Source of the DNA: Silurus meridionalis
Taxonomy: Eukaryota; Chordata; Actinopteri; Siluriformes; Siluridae
Length of the DNA stretch: 64,000 bases
Reading direction: 5' to 3'
NCBI RefSeq assembly: GCF_014805685.1
Contig: NC_060886.1
Span: 21,507,608 to 21,571,607 of the forward strand
Shown here: in pieces, positions 13,702 through 28,077 of the stretch
How the letters are laid out: each line of letters begins with the position of its first letter
Position numbering within the stretch: the first letter of the stretch is position 1
Program-made: the position numbers and the translations under genes
Notes under the pieces: model-generated
Seen by the model: only the letters and a program-made list of their open reading frames with translations
Told to the model about the DNA's origin: nothing
The model's database searches: none

Positions 13702-15059
13702 CCAATAAAAAGAACATATTTCTGTACAAAGTCTACAAACAGGAAATTCTGAATCATCTGACCAGTGCCGGGATTTCCATGTCTTTTGGTGTTGGCCCCC
13801 TGTCCCAGACAGTAGAGGTAATACTTTCACAGCTCTGCAGCAAAGCTAAAACAGGTCAGAGCTCCAAGGCACTTGGAAAAGACTCAACAACGTCCAGTGA
13901 CAACAGAGCTGAACAAAACTTCGCTCCCTCTTTTTATTTCTTTTTTTGTTTCAGTCTCTTTCACTCCCCCAGAACAGCTAAGCAGTTCCTATCTGTTTCA
14001 GCTTTCAGCACGTCTTAATCAGAACACCCCACCACAATTCCACCAGATCCTAGGATGCATCTGTAGGGCACTGTAGGGACAGCCAGAGGGTGCAATAAGA
14101 AATAATCACATTTAATTGCATTCACTCTCCCAATTTCACAATGAGACAAACACACTGTGAAATTTCTTCCCGTGTTTCTGTTCTACAGCAAACCCGCACT
14201 TGTGGTGTTGTTGACCTTTTACTTTTCAAGCCATAACAAACATTGTGTGTGAAAATGTGTGAAATGAAAGAAAGCATAAGGCCCGATTTCACCGACGCTC
14301 TGGAGGTTTAAAACCCAAGAACTGGCGTTTCCAAATGGCTCTCCTCCAAAGACTGTTCGCTTAAGGCTCACTTGTGGGTCCATATAAGAAGCTTGGGGAT
14401 TTTTTCCCGCCTTCCTCAATTAAGTCTCTATTTCTTTGCCAAGTCCATTTACTTTAGGGGATGGGATAAAGAAACATGAATGTAGTGAAGACCGTCGGTC
14501 TGTGGGTGGAGAAGCCTTTCACCTTGTCTCCAACACTCGAACTCACTGGCTCTTATCTCCTTTCGCAATCCATAGGTTGCAATTAAAACAATGCTTCAGT
14601 GGTTCACACAGCGGTTTGCATTGTGTATAGATCCAACAAAAAAAGCAAAAGAACACCATAGACAATCTTAATACTTGAATCTAACTTAGCCAAAGCATTT
14701 TTTTTTCCAAACATAATACAACATTTCGGCTTCTTCATCTAACCGCGTCTTATAACAATGAATCACAACAAAAACAGACTGAACGTAAGCATAAGACTGG
14801 CTTAAAAAGGTTTGACACTGCTCAAAAAGATGGCAGAAGAATGGCTATGGTACAGAGCAATAACTCAAGCAGATGTGCATAAAGACACAGGTCTAAAAAC
14901 TAAACATGTCCACAATCTTCTAGACCACGTCTTTCACAAAATGGAGGCCAAGACTTCACAAGCGATGATCCGTTAACAAAGTTCTAGTGCCACTCACTTC
15001 TAACTCCCATTAACCACTTTTAGATCTTTTTTATCTTTACAAATCTATAGTCATATACA

Positions 15060-15072
15060 TTTATTTTTTATT
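15060..15072 (-). promoter_or_regulatory. nrp2: Tandem poly(A) signals of the a-form mRNA
   Basis: Two AATAAA hexamers read on the minus strand (15065-15060 and 15072-15067) lie about 200 bases after the a-form stop codon. They would give a short 3' UTR. This is a sequence match only, and longer UTRs using sites further down are possible. Confidence 0.45.
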
Positions 15073-15270
15073 TTGTGAATGATTTTTTGGGATAGGCATT
15101 CAATTGATATGTGTCGATATTTTCCCACTGTCCACTGGGAGCACCTGTGAATCATACTGGCGAATCAGAGAACTGCTCTGAGTGGCAGGTGGGCCATTGG
15201 CAGGAAAGTGAGGTCCATTCACAGTCTTGTGATTGAGCTCTAGGGAGGCTGAAACAGTTGCGACAAGACT

Positions 15271-15572
15271 TCAGGCCTCCGAGCAGCAGCGTTGCTGGTT
15301 GATCACCTTTTGCTTGATACCATCATACAGCTCAAAGTTGTAGTTCTCCAGCGTGGTGGAGCTCCTGGATGAGAGGCCATTGTAGGAGCAGGTGCAGTAA
15401 AGCAGGAGGCCAGCACACACGGCGCCCAGCAGGACACCCAGAGAACTCATTACAATGATGGTGACCAGGATTGGATCCAGAGTTAACAGCCAGGCGTTGT
15501 CCTTCTCAGAGACACGTGTCACTGGAGGACTACGGGAAGGCTCCGGGGTGCTCCATGCAGAAAACGAAAAAC
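15271..15572 (-). CDS. nrp2: nrp2 terminal exon: a-type membrane segment and SEA tail
   Basis: This terminal exon encodes 99 residues plus a TGA stop (15273-15271). A short Ser/Pro-rich stalk precedes the membrane span [29 protein letters not shown]. The cytoplasmic part has [19 protein letters not shown] and the C-terminal CCSEA. The terminal SEA is the PDZ-binding signal that recruits GIPC/synectin in neuropilins. The GVLLG step is the conserved small-residue motif for membrane-segment pairing. The acceptor is CTTTATAG. Confidence 0.96.
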
Positions 15573-15693
15573 CTATAAAGAGAATATGGAGGACATGACT
15601 AGTCACATTACACTGTTTAGTGTTTTATACAGTGCTTTATTTGAATACAATTATATAGCTTTCTCTACTGTTGCATCTGTGGATCTAAAAAAA

Positions 15694-15745
<52 letters not shown>

Positions 15746-18700
15746 CACACAAAAAAACTACACCTGCCAATGTTCTACCACACCTTGCTTGGGCTTACCT
15801 TGATCTAGGCGATTTCTATCATGAAACAGAGGATTGTTTCCAAATTCGACAGGTCTTCGTTCTGAAAAGAAAATAAATATAAGAAGCCATTTTATTTGGG
15901 TTTAGCTTGAGATATCACAAAGACAAATAAGAGCACATCCTTGCATGTTTTTGCTAAATGAGAGTGTGCTGTGTGCTATGACTCACGTTCTAATGGCATG
16001 AAAATACAAGTTTAAGCAGCCTCAGTAACACACTGTTTATTGGCTATTCACCGAAGCAGAACTGACACGTGCAGTATATTTTACATTTTAAGCACCGGCA
16101 TAATGAAAAAAACGTCACCCGGAATCAGTTAACAAATGCACATAAAGTGTAGAATTGCTAGCACCATAAAACACTCCGGAAGCAGTTTGTAGAAAAATAT
16201 CACTTTATTATTACATTCCGCACAACATTTTCCAAGACCATAAAATTCAACAGGCTAAAATATTCCTCAAATCTTTTTGAAACAGGCTGAAGTGCAGGGC
16301 AGAAATGGCACATTAAAGAGACAATCCCAGTCAAGACCCAATATACACAAAGAGAGAGGATGCAGGGAGCACACAGCCACAAATGTACCAGAAATCTTGA
16401 GACCATGAATATGAAGCGAAACACAAATATAATACACTACACCAGGATCAAAATATATTTAAGATGAATATTAATGTTTTCCAAACTATTAATGCTGCTT
16501 TGTCAAATTGGTTTCAAATGAAATTTTAATCTCCAACAAAACAACTTCTATTATACGATGATGGAAGCATGACAACCTTAAATAACATTACAATAACTTC
16601 TTTTTTTTCTAAAACCACATATTAGTCTGTGCATACGCAGTGTGTTTTTGTGCTGAGGCAGGCTCTTGGCACTGTGGGGTTTGTATACGGCCAGGAGGAC
16701 CTAAGTGCTTTTGCTCATTAATATCCTTTGATGGACAGCAAAAGGAAAAGGGTCCAGAGAAAGAATGCTTACGGCAGGCTTAATAAAATGCAATCGACCC
16801 ATTATCTAATTAGAAATATTTAGTGCTACATAGAAATCGCACGAGGCAGGCATGGCTGATATAAAAGCACATTGAGACCAGATTGTATTTCTGCGAACCT
16901 GTCAGTTTTAGTAGGTGGGGGAAAAAATTACTGCTAATAAATAAAACCACTCAAAGCTGGCATTCCTACAGGAAAATCAAATACTTTGAAGACATTATTA
17001 TTGGGTAGTCTGTGTTAAAAGCCTTATGTCAGGCTGAAACACATGAGCCTATAAGCTAGACTCACAGGTAGAATAAAATAAAGGGTTCTGAAAGAAAAAA
17101 ATGAAATGTGGATTTCTTACTGCCAATATATAAGACAAATTGACAAACATCATTATTTATAGAAAGGGTAAGTGTGGTAATGTGGGTTGGCTTTTATTTT
17201 TTGCATTGTTTGCGAGGAAAAAAAGCTTGGAAGCCAGTGTTAGGGCTGCCATCACTATAAAAAACCCTGCTATTGTACTTTTAGCATTAAAATCTTAAAC
17301 AAAAGCCGTAATGACAGGCTGTTTTATGTATGATAGACAGGCCTGCTTGAATCGTGGCCTCATTAAAATGGCTGTAATTTTGTTAACAGGGATCTAATGT
17401 TCGCAGGGATTAAAAGGAAGAAAGATGGAAAAGGGAGTGAGAGAGTACTATTTTTTTCTCCCAGCGTCATCACGGGTGTGCCAGGTCAGGTGCTCTATCT
17501 GGCTGCCTGCCAGCGACTTTCATGTGCTTTTGTGTTCTTAAGCAAACCCCTTCAGACTCTGGGCCGAACCAAAGCTGGTGTATCTTTAGGCTGACCTCTC
17601 GCTTTGATCTCCTCTTCCACCTTTCTATGCATTCTTTTGTGAAGAGCAGATTAATGGGGCGAAATGGCCTGCATCTCTGTAATGGAGGATTATTTTCACC
17701 TACTGCCATACGGAGGACATAAGAAGATATTGGGATTTACATTCTCCTTTAATCCCAAAAATGCATCTGATGCTGTCAAAACCTGAAGCCACAACCTAAA
17801 GGCCAGCTTTCTTTTATAATAGATTATGCCTCAAACTCTTTTACACTAAAGGGAATATGCTTATGGAATGTTCATGAATCTTGCTCTAGGCTGCGTATCT
17901 TGGCTGTGTTGTGTGTTTATTGGTTATGAATACAATATGAATCCAGTCTTTGATTCACACTATTCTTAAATTCAAGATCTTTAGATCATCAGTGGGTTTT
18001 TGAAAGAAAAAAAATACATCTAGTTGGGGATTGTCAAAAAACCTTTAAACCTAAAACCTTCATAATCAAGTGAAAAACACATACTTTAAAGCTATCAGAC
18101 ACTTCAGGATGAACATGTGTTACAGTATGCACATCATTAAACATCAAGATTTGTATGCCATATAAATGCATTTCCAAATATGATAATTGCACAAAAATAA
18201 TCCTGTATATTTGTGATAGAGAAGCATCCGTAAGGAAAGCCATCAGATTTGACACAGTGTGTTGAGACATATAGAGTCTGTGAGTTCTCTCACTCTCTGC
18301 AGTGCTATCAAACATGGCAAAGCCCCACCACTGTCAAACATGAAGCGAAGCAGCCAAGCAAAGCCACACATTCACAGCTTGAGTTTCACTCTCCGCTTCC
18401 ATACAAGACTATAAAAACAGCCGAAAGCAGTCAAAACAGCAACAGAAGTCAACAGACGTGACTGGCTACCAGAGGATGCTGATCGTTAGTCAGTGCATCA
18501 GTCATGTGCATATGAATTTCCATTTAGCCTTTCAGTCAGCAACCATGACATATCAAGTGTGATATAAAAATATTACAGAAAATAACTAGCATATAAAGTA
18601 CATTTAGTAAACTACATTAAGTATTTTCTGCAAAAAAGTGAGGCTCTTTAGTGACTGGCATTGAACAGCCCTGTGCCACTTGGATATTTAAGGCCAATGA

Positions 18701-19446
18701 TGAGACTTAAAGATTGTGGGTTGCTCAGAGGTGTAAGACTGGCTAAGGCAGGGTCACATCAATTTTGCATATAGAAAAATCAAACATCTTTAGAGACAGG
18801 TGTACCAAAGCAAGTTACAGAGCTTCATAAGACAGTCAAGAAATAAAATGTACACATCAAAAGACAGATATATGTAGATTTTCCTTCTGAATATGCCCTT
18901 CAGTTGGGAGACAGCCTCACCGGGGAAAGGAGGATGAAGGTAAAACGGTAGGTGGAGTGAGTCTGAGATAGCAACTGCACCCATGCACCCACCTAGCACT
19001 CATACATCCACCCACCCAACTACACAAACACACTCACACACACACATGGACCAACAAGGCACACAAGACATATTCCTTCTAAAGAAAAAACTGTGAATCT
19101 GTTACACTGCTGCTTACAAGGCATATTTAACTAGCTTTAATTCCCCCCCATTTACTCTCTCTTCATTGTCAAAGGGTGTGTATGAGTGTATGTGCGTGCA
19201 TTATTCAGTCCACATGCGAACGCTTTAATGTGACACAGCATTATACTGCTTTCTTTCGTGCATTTTTCTTATATCACTTTTCAGTTTCTCTTCTCTCAGT
19301 AGTTCTGGCAGCACTGCACAGCCCTTTTTCCTTTGGCAACAGGATTGGTCACAAGCAGGAGACCTGAACCCTGCCAAGTCAGGTTCTCATCCAGCCACTC
19401 TCTCCAGGGAGACCCAGAGAGCAAGAGAAGTGCATGCACACACACA

Positions 19447-19523
<77 letters not shown>

Positions 19524-20686
19524 GTGGCTTTCTGCCAATCAGGACTCTGGCTAGACACACGTGTCTTCTCAACAAACTCCGAGCTGGAAATGCAAACACT
19601 GCAAAACTCCAATCAGAGCTTCACACAGGTCCAAAGTTTCGAAAGGGCCACGATTGCGTGTCACCTTCCTTTCTACTAATTTTAAGCGTCTAAGAGCTTT
19701 TAAAAGTCTTCTTGGCAACTTTCAAATATCTCCATATTAATTGGTGTGTAGGTCATCCTTGGTGCAAACTCCTTCCTGAAGGGCACTGCGGGTGCATCGC
19801 TGGGCGTCTGTGCCTGTTGGTAGTTATGAAGCAGCAGAATAATAGTGAGTGAGAGTCTAAAACCCTCTTCATTGTCTCAGTCTCCATCATTCCTTCTCAA
19901 TTTAGCACTGGGAGCACGGCTCGTGTTTCTCCTGTCTAATGGTCAGCATGGGCTCCACTGCGGGTGCCGTAGCGGTGCCACCTGGGTAATGGGTGCTGTG
20001 GTAGGTAACAGAGTGCTGGCTCTTCTTGGCAGCCAGGTGGTAGCGATGGCAGCACAGCGCCATGAGGAGTGTGATGGAGGTCAGCAACACCAGTGCGCCC
20101 CCTCCAGCTATAACGTAATACCAGTAGGTGGGCATGGGCTGCAGGGACACTGTAGTGTCTACAGTGGGATCACTCATGCCTGGAAGGGCTCCCCCTAATG
20201 GACAGACACAGAAAAGTTGGCTTGGGGTAGAGAAGCATGCAGACTGCAATGCTTAATGCCAGCATGACTGATTTTACGATTGTTAGATATATATATATAT
20301 TTTTTGTTATATTTGCTTTTGGCTCTGATTTGCTGCACAGAAATGAAACAAACAGTTGCTGCACACAGACAGGCAGATGTGCATGCATGTTGCTCTCCCG
20401 AGCCCTTGTTATTTATGATTTGTTCAAGCCGATAGCTGATTCAAGCTTTTTCCAAATTTTCGCTGGACCAGATCTTAAATTGTGTAATAATAAATTATGT
20501 GTAAAAAAAATGTTACATGGTGTGGTAAAAAAAATATATTTTTTTAGCTTGCTCCATTAATCTAACCTAACTGAGATCACAGAGCTTTCCTAATCGCTTA
20601 AATGTTATATAAGAACAGGAAGTGTCTCTATGAAAAAGCCAAATTCTCAGCTAGAGAGAAAGTGCGAGAGAGAAAGAGCAAGAGAG

Positions 20687-20734
<48 letters not shown>

Positions 20735-20947
20735 GATTGAGATTTTATTAACGTGTCATCGTGTATGGTAGTGTGTGAGTGAACGTGCACATGCATACAC
20801 TAAAGTCCTGATGTGTTGTTATGTGTCTGTGTGTGTTGTCTGTTCTTTCATGCATGGATCAGTGCCAGCTTCATCTGCCTCAAGCCAAACTCCTCCATGA
20901 ACCCCATTCAGCATTGCAAGGAACCAAGTCACCCATCTTTCTTACTC

Positions 20948-20995
<48 letters not shown>

Positions 20996-23900
20996 CAACT
21001 CTAGTAAATCCCTGCCACTAACAAAGCCCCCCTCTTCCCAATATCACCACCTTCATCTAATCTAATTTTCCATCTCTACATAAATTTTTTTTTTAAAGCG
21101 CGTGTAATTCAAGTTGTCCATGTTTGTGCTAAGCTGTAAGCTGTCTAAGGATATAAGGAGAAACCAAAGCGAATTCCACTAAAAAAATCAATCGCACATT
21201 TCTCCAGAGTCAAGAGCACTCCTTATATGGAGCTAAATTTATCCAGAGAGTCAGCGGGAGAGAGATGAAGAGAGGAAGATATAGCCGATACAAAGCGAAG
21301 GAAACCCACAAAAGTGGAGAGTCAAGGAATATGAGGCAGTGGAAAATATATGGAGAGTGAGAGAGATAGAGAAGAGCATGTGATGATAGTAGAGGAATAC
21401 GTCATTTAGAGAGCCTGTGCACTAATATAACTTATGGCACTGCTGCCCACTGAACCTACTGTCTCCATTCCTCACAACCTTTCATGCTGACTACAGAGCG
21501 ATAACTCGTCTAAACTTAATGTCGAAAGCTGCCTGCTTGTTTAGGGTCAGGATGCTGCACTGGCGCTACAGTATATGTGTGGCGAAAAAGTGCTGGTGCT
21601 GCATCCACATTTATGCCACGATCATCACAGTTCATCACTACAATACTAACGACAAAACATCACAGAGTATTTCACATGAAACATCATTTGCATGCTGGGA
21701 TACTGTCCATGCTGCGAATGGCAAGGTAACGATGATAACGGTGATGATGCTGAAGAGTACACAGACACATGTGTCTCACAGACAACGGATCTGATTCAGG
21801 TTGCTATAAACGTATTTGTGGAGCTCGATCACAATAAGGACACAACACTCAACCAATAGATGGTCTCTGACAGAGCAAATCAGCTGCCGCAAGCTGTGCT
21901 GGGCAACAAGCAGGAAGCAAAAACATCTGCACAGGAATACATGACAAGAAGACTTACCAGTCATCTCTGGTGGAAAGGCAGGGAAGGGTTCTGAAATAAG
22001 AGAAATATGCAAAGTGAGTTTAGATTGCAGAATAAACCAATTAAAAGTAAAATACAATACAAAAGCCTGGAGTTAATAATATAGACTGGCTTTCATTAAG
22101 GTTAAGCATTGATGTGTAATGGGCTAACTTTCATTGGTATTGAATCCTTAAAGAAATAATTCATTATTATTTTTCGACAAGAATTTTTAAACAAAAAATA
22201 AAGCCCACAAGCCTTTTTTCCAATATGAACTCACTTATAATTAAAGCCTGTAGGTAGTTGTTGACTTCTGTGTTCGGATGTAGCAGACATAAAAACACAT
22301 TTTACCAACTTGTTTTTTTTCGTTTTCTTTTGTTCAACTTTTCACACTGAAGCAATACTGTAAAAGTAATTGCATTATTATATTTCCCTTAGGTTTTGTG
22401 GTATCCACAGGCAATCATAACTTTAAAAACACACTGTAAACGGATAACCACAAACTGGAGATGTAGTCTTAGAAAACAAATTACACAAGAGCTTAATTTA
22501 CAAAACCTTTTGAATGCCAAATTGAAGAAGACGGGTGTACAAAAATACATTTTGTACAAATCATTATTGATACCCTGTCAACTGCCCTAAGACTTTTAAT
22601 ATAATTGATTTTCAGTTCAAAATGCTTTTTGTGCCTTTCTTAATGGAGGGAAGCATCGCCATTTCTAGAAAATTGAATTCAAACAAACCCAGAATTCTCT
22701 ATATGGACAAAAGTTTATGGACACCTGGCCATAAGTTTCATATGTGCTTTTTGAGCATCCCATTTCACACATAGTCCCTATTTGTTTTGGTCATGCCCTT
22801 CACACTTCTGGGAAGATGTTTCACTAGATTTTAGAGTGTGCTTGTGAAGATTTGTGCTCATTCATCCACAAGGGCACAGAGTCAAGTATTGATGTAGGTT
22901 GCAAAGGCCTGGGGTGCAGTCAATGTTCCAATCCACAAATGGCTTGAACACATAAGTCCGGTGTCCCAGTACTTTTGTTCATATAGTTTGGTTGAAAATG
23001 CAGAAGTTTCCTTTAAGTGTGAATGTCAGTTGACTAGAGCATAAAGGATGCCTTTTTGAGGCCCTTCAGATCTGCACAAACACATAGGGGAATAGCTATG
23101 CTGATGAGGGGAAAAAAGAGTGGGAGAGAGTAGAAAATGAAAAGACAGACAACGAAGAGGAACAGGCGCCTGCGTGCTCTGCACATTCTCAGAAAACAGA
23201 AGGGGTGTTTAGAAAAGTCTGGAATGCAGACACAATTAGAAAAAGCTGTGCACATAGAGCAGGGGCTGGTTTGGCATAAGTGCGAGTGCTGTTGTGTCCA
23301 AGATGCACAACACTAATTGATAAGTGTACTCCCAAACGTCACATTAAGAAAAGAAAGTGTGCAATGCAACAGTTATTAATTATCTGGCCTTTTATGCATA
23401 TCACATGCGAAAGAGAAGAGAATGTTCCACAGAGAAAACCCTGTGTATTTTTCTCTATAATGGGTACAGAGCTACACTGCAAATGCTGACTTCTCTGCAA
23501 GGTCTCTTGTGTGTATCTACAAAAAAATTATTCCTAGCTGAGAAGACGGCTGTCTAATAATTCCCCTCCTCAACTCTGGAAAGCTCTAATTGCTAAAAAG
23601 TGAGATGAAGAAGAAAAATCTGATTAAACCCAGATTAGGATCAGAGCCCACAAGGCAAGTGTGACCTAGTTTCATTGAGCAGTGTGAAGACTTAACTATG
23701 AGAGCTCACTCATTTTGCAGTGAACTTGAATGAGCCTGAGATGTCACAAGATATTTTACCTGCCATGGATAAACAGATAAACATATAGAAGGTGAAAAGA
23801 TAAAAAAAAAAAAAAAGGGCAAAATGGGAATAATCAAGACTTTTGACTTACCAGTGCACTGTTCCAGCTCTGTGCTAGAACTCATATGGATATTGTCGAT

Positions 23901-26900
23901 CCAAATGTGGCCTTGGTTTCTGTGCTCAAACAAGCCCTCGATGACAACCTGATAGAACACAGAGCGTCAGAAATATTAGATATATAGTCGTATTAATGTT
24001 ATTACAATTGAACCAAATACTATGGGTTTAAAATAATGTATACATTCTATATTATGATGTACTTAAAAATTACACCATGTTACTTTGTTCATTTGTATTA
24101 AAATATTTTTCTTTTTAATGTGGTGTAATGTCTTTTAGATTCACAAATGTTTTGTTCACCCATTGTCTTTGGAGAACACTGAACACTGGCAAACCACTTG
24201 CACACCATGTGCCATCTCTGGAACTGCACAAAACATGCAAAATGGACAAAAGTCCCAAGATTCTACAAAATTTGACCATACTTTCTTTGCTCCTACAACC
24301 ACAAATCATTCCTATTAGTTTTAATGTAGTTACTAAATACACTTAGTATGCATATAAGATGATTAAGGAGTTTATAACATTATGATCTGCATGTAAAAAG
24401 TTTTTTTTAAAGTCAGTTTCTCAGTTACTAATTACTTGCTCTGTCCTACAGCAATGTTGAAATATACTTTTGGGATAGAGCGCCAGCTTATGTCAGCACT
24501 TGATAATGAGAAACCAAAAGAGCTTGAACAGATTCACACCTTCTCCTGTCTGAGAGATGAATCTAGACTCTGAGGAAAGACCTGACAGACTACATCTCCT
24601 CACCTGGTACTCCTTTGGGGACTGAGGCAGGATAGTTCGTCCTTCTTGCCATTTTTGGTCCTCATCTGCTTTCAGAGTCCAGAGAAGGGTTTCATCCTGA
24701 TTGTCGTTGCGAATCAGAACCTGCAGCCGTCCCTGGGCTTCTCCTGAGAATTGGTAACGGAAAAGCAGACAGAGTGGTCCTTGCTCGGGTCCCACCACAG
24801 GGCTCAAGAGCTTTGCACGCTTATGCTCAGTCTCAGGACTCGCCTCCAGGTATAGAAAGCCGCCATAATCTGCAATAGATGTGGATTGAAAAGGAGGTTA
24901 ATGATAGCGAGGGAGAGGACTAAAAAATTATTGCAGGTCAAACCTTGTGTTATTTCTGTGCACATAATATACTCCCTGTAGATCTGTGCGTATAGACTGA
25001 GAGGGTGTGAAAAAATTTGGCAGGGTCTGAACACATGAACCCCTAGGACAGCTGACAAGCCACAACTAATTGCACACACCCTGACTCATTACAGTAAGAA
25101 TGATGGGAGCAAATGCAAACTTGTGTAACTTCTACACCAGACACACAAAGAGTACTGCATAATAATGATAAAAAAATAGTCTTGCTTATTTTTGCTCAAA
25201 ATCAAAAAGCAATTATTTGTTAAAATCATTCATACAATGTTAATACTGACAAAAGCAAAAAACATCCCCTTCTTGCATAGTACATTGAAGGCCGTAATTG
25301 TTCAAATTAATAAATCTTTGAACAAACACCAGTCTGAAAAAAAAGAATACTCTTATTCTTATGCAGCATATACCAGCATAGATGTGTTGAATAGAGGATT
25401 CTCATATTCCTCTTTGCACTTCTATCTGAATGCATAGCAGAGGATCGTTCCACCAGAGGGATTGTGTTAAACTCCATAGTTCACTGACTGAGTGACACAG
25501 TAGTCCTCTTACCAGCTGAGGGTCGTGGAACTCCATTAAACTTCTAAAAGGTGTCACTGTATCTTTCGGGTGCAGCTCAACCGTTATCATCACCAGATCT
25601 GCACTAAAGAGATCACGAGCTATTGAATGCTGCCATAACTATATTTAGCCCTGTTTGTGTCTCAGCATGGCTCAGTGGGTGGAACAACACTTCAGTTTAG
25701 GGCCTATTTAAATGAATGATTGTGCCACTTTCTTTCATCGGTCAGCAGAGGAAACTCTCAAAACAAGAGCAGGTTTGTTGTATTGGCTTTTATTTAACGA
25801 AATTATAGAGCTTAGTGTCTGCATTCACACTGATGTCACTTCAGTAAGAAAGAAAAAAAATTAACAAATAAATATGCTAAAGAAACCTGAATACCAAAAT
25901 ACACATTACCAATCATAGCATAATAATATAAAAAAAAAATGGCTTGTATTTAATTTCTAGCAAGTAATCATAGCAATCACTGCATCAGGAGCAGGTGTGA
26001 CTGATTTCATACGAGAATGAGAATGGAAAAAAGATGGTGGTTACACAACTTATAAACAGTATATGTTTGGTATAGCATTATTCATGTAAATAAACTGAAG
26101 CTTTTAGCTTTACTACTTACTGAAATTAACTTTGCTGAAACACCTGGTGCTGTGTAATCTGCATTTTTTGTAATCAGCATTTCGCAAATCTATTTAAATA
26201 AAAAAGGTCTATATATATGTAAAAATGAACATGTATAATTTTAAACTCAGCGTTTGTTTTTAGTCATTGCAGGCACTTTACTTAAATATAACTGTGCAGC
26301 ATTTCTTCTCTTAAAGATACAATACCATAAGTCATATTTAGATCACTTAACCTTGCTGAAAAGCTCAATCTAAAACAATGTAAATAGCTTTATCCATAAA
26401 CCCTATTACACTTGGTAAATTCTTTTCTTACCATGACTATAATAGGTGTGAGCTGTAACAACCTACTGAGTGTCCAATCAATAAGGATCACTGCTTTATA
26501 TCCAAGGAATAAGAATGAATTAGCCATTTTTAAAGAGGCTTTACTGTGATTGAGTGGATATTTAGCACAGTGATGTGCCTATAGAGGAGGAAAGGAGCAG
26601 GACAGGCTAGTCGATGAGCATTATTACAATGTTCCATTGAAGTTAATTAAGCTGTGGGAATGCGTGCCCTCTCACCTCGGCTCTTCTTTTAGTTACAACA
26701 TGGAGGGATCAGAATATGTGCATTAAGATAGAGAATCATTAAGTGAATGGGTTAAACAGGACAAAGCCTTAGTTTGGAAAATGTATCAAATGTGAAGGGA
26801 CTATTCCCTATGAGGAAAGAAGAAAGAAGAAAAAAAAAAGAGAGAGAGAGGAGAGGATACTGATTGGAAGAAAGAATAGGAGAATATTTGATTTTGTAAT

Positions 26901-27846
26901 GTTTTAAACAGAAGAGAATTCTTTCCTCTCGGCTTCTGATTCTGTTTTTAAATAAGTTCACAGATGGACAAACACAGATGGTATATTGCATAGGAGATCC
27001 TTGGGAGCAGGGGGTATGTGTGTGTATGTATGTATATAGGTTTGATGGTTCACATGAAACGCTTGCCCCACTGCTTCAAGGATATGAAAAAGTGACCAGA
27101 GTTCTTTACACAGAAGAGAGGTGACAGTGAGGGGACTATTTTCAGACTTCAGCTATCACAATAATTACTCCAGCAATAACAGGCTGCTGAAGCATGGGGT
27201 GTGTGCATGTGTGTGTAGTTGTTGCAAAGGCAAATGAAAGTCTTTATGAGTCACTGTACATGCTGCTATTTATTTCTTATCTACCTATATACCTACCTAA
27301 ATTAGATATACAGCCCTGGCTTTTAGACAGAGCACAGGTTTCTGTTTATAGTGCGCGCTATTAATTATGGTCAAATCTAATTATACATAATCTCTAAGCA
27401 CGATAGACAAGTAGCCATTTGCCAGAGCAAGATCTCTTTCCATTATGTCTTTATCAAAGATAGAGAAGTGCAATAAATGCACCATATAAGAAGACACTTA
27501 ATATAATGTTATGGGATTATTTTGTGATGGGATATTGCACATGTGCATATGGTTGATATGTGAAAATATGTGAAAGATTTCCATACCGTCAACTCCCAGG
27601 GGCAGTTCCAGACCAGGACTGGAGGGGCTATGCAAAGCCCAGTTCACACCACCTGTGGGGTCATGGGTCCAGCCACACATATTTTGCTCAAAATCACACA
27701 ACCCACCCAGAGACGACACAGTGGTGGGAGCTGGAAATGAAAGAATGAAAGAAACAGGGAGTGCAGAAACAGAAAAAGAAGGTTATACGCATTACTTTCA
27801 GAAAACCCATATCCTGCCATCTAAATTATACAATTATTTAAAAGTG

Positions 27847-27925
<79 letters not shown>

Positions 27926-28020
27926 TTTCACAGATTTGATCAATGCCCTGAGCCTCTAACCAGTGAAATCCATATTCCCGTTCCAGAAACTGAACTTAAC
28001 AGGCCCTGAGAGGAATAATG

Positions 28021-28077
<57 letters not shown>

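Larger units (their letters stand above)
10396..15059. other. Intergenic DNA between the LINE and nrp2
   Basis: No host gene is recognised. It contains the Tc1-like remnant, a (GT)n tract (13297-13359), an (AAT)n tract (13678-13701) and otherwise unassigned AT-rich sequence. Part of 14100-15059 could be extended nrp2 3' UTR if the poly(A) signals at 15060-15072 are bypassed. Confidence 0.5.
20195..21957 (-). other. nrp2: nrp2 intron, micro-exon to b-tail
   Basis: This is a 1763-bp intron with a (GA)n tract (20691-20736) and a (CA)n tract (20950-20993). No other features are recognised. Confidence 0.8.

Noticed and set aside
20813..21021. Short plus-strand frames ending in Thr-His runs
   Set aside because: They are driven by the CA repeat at 20950, with no homology-like features.
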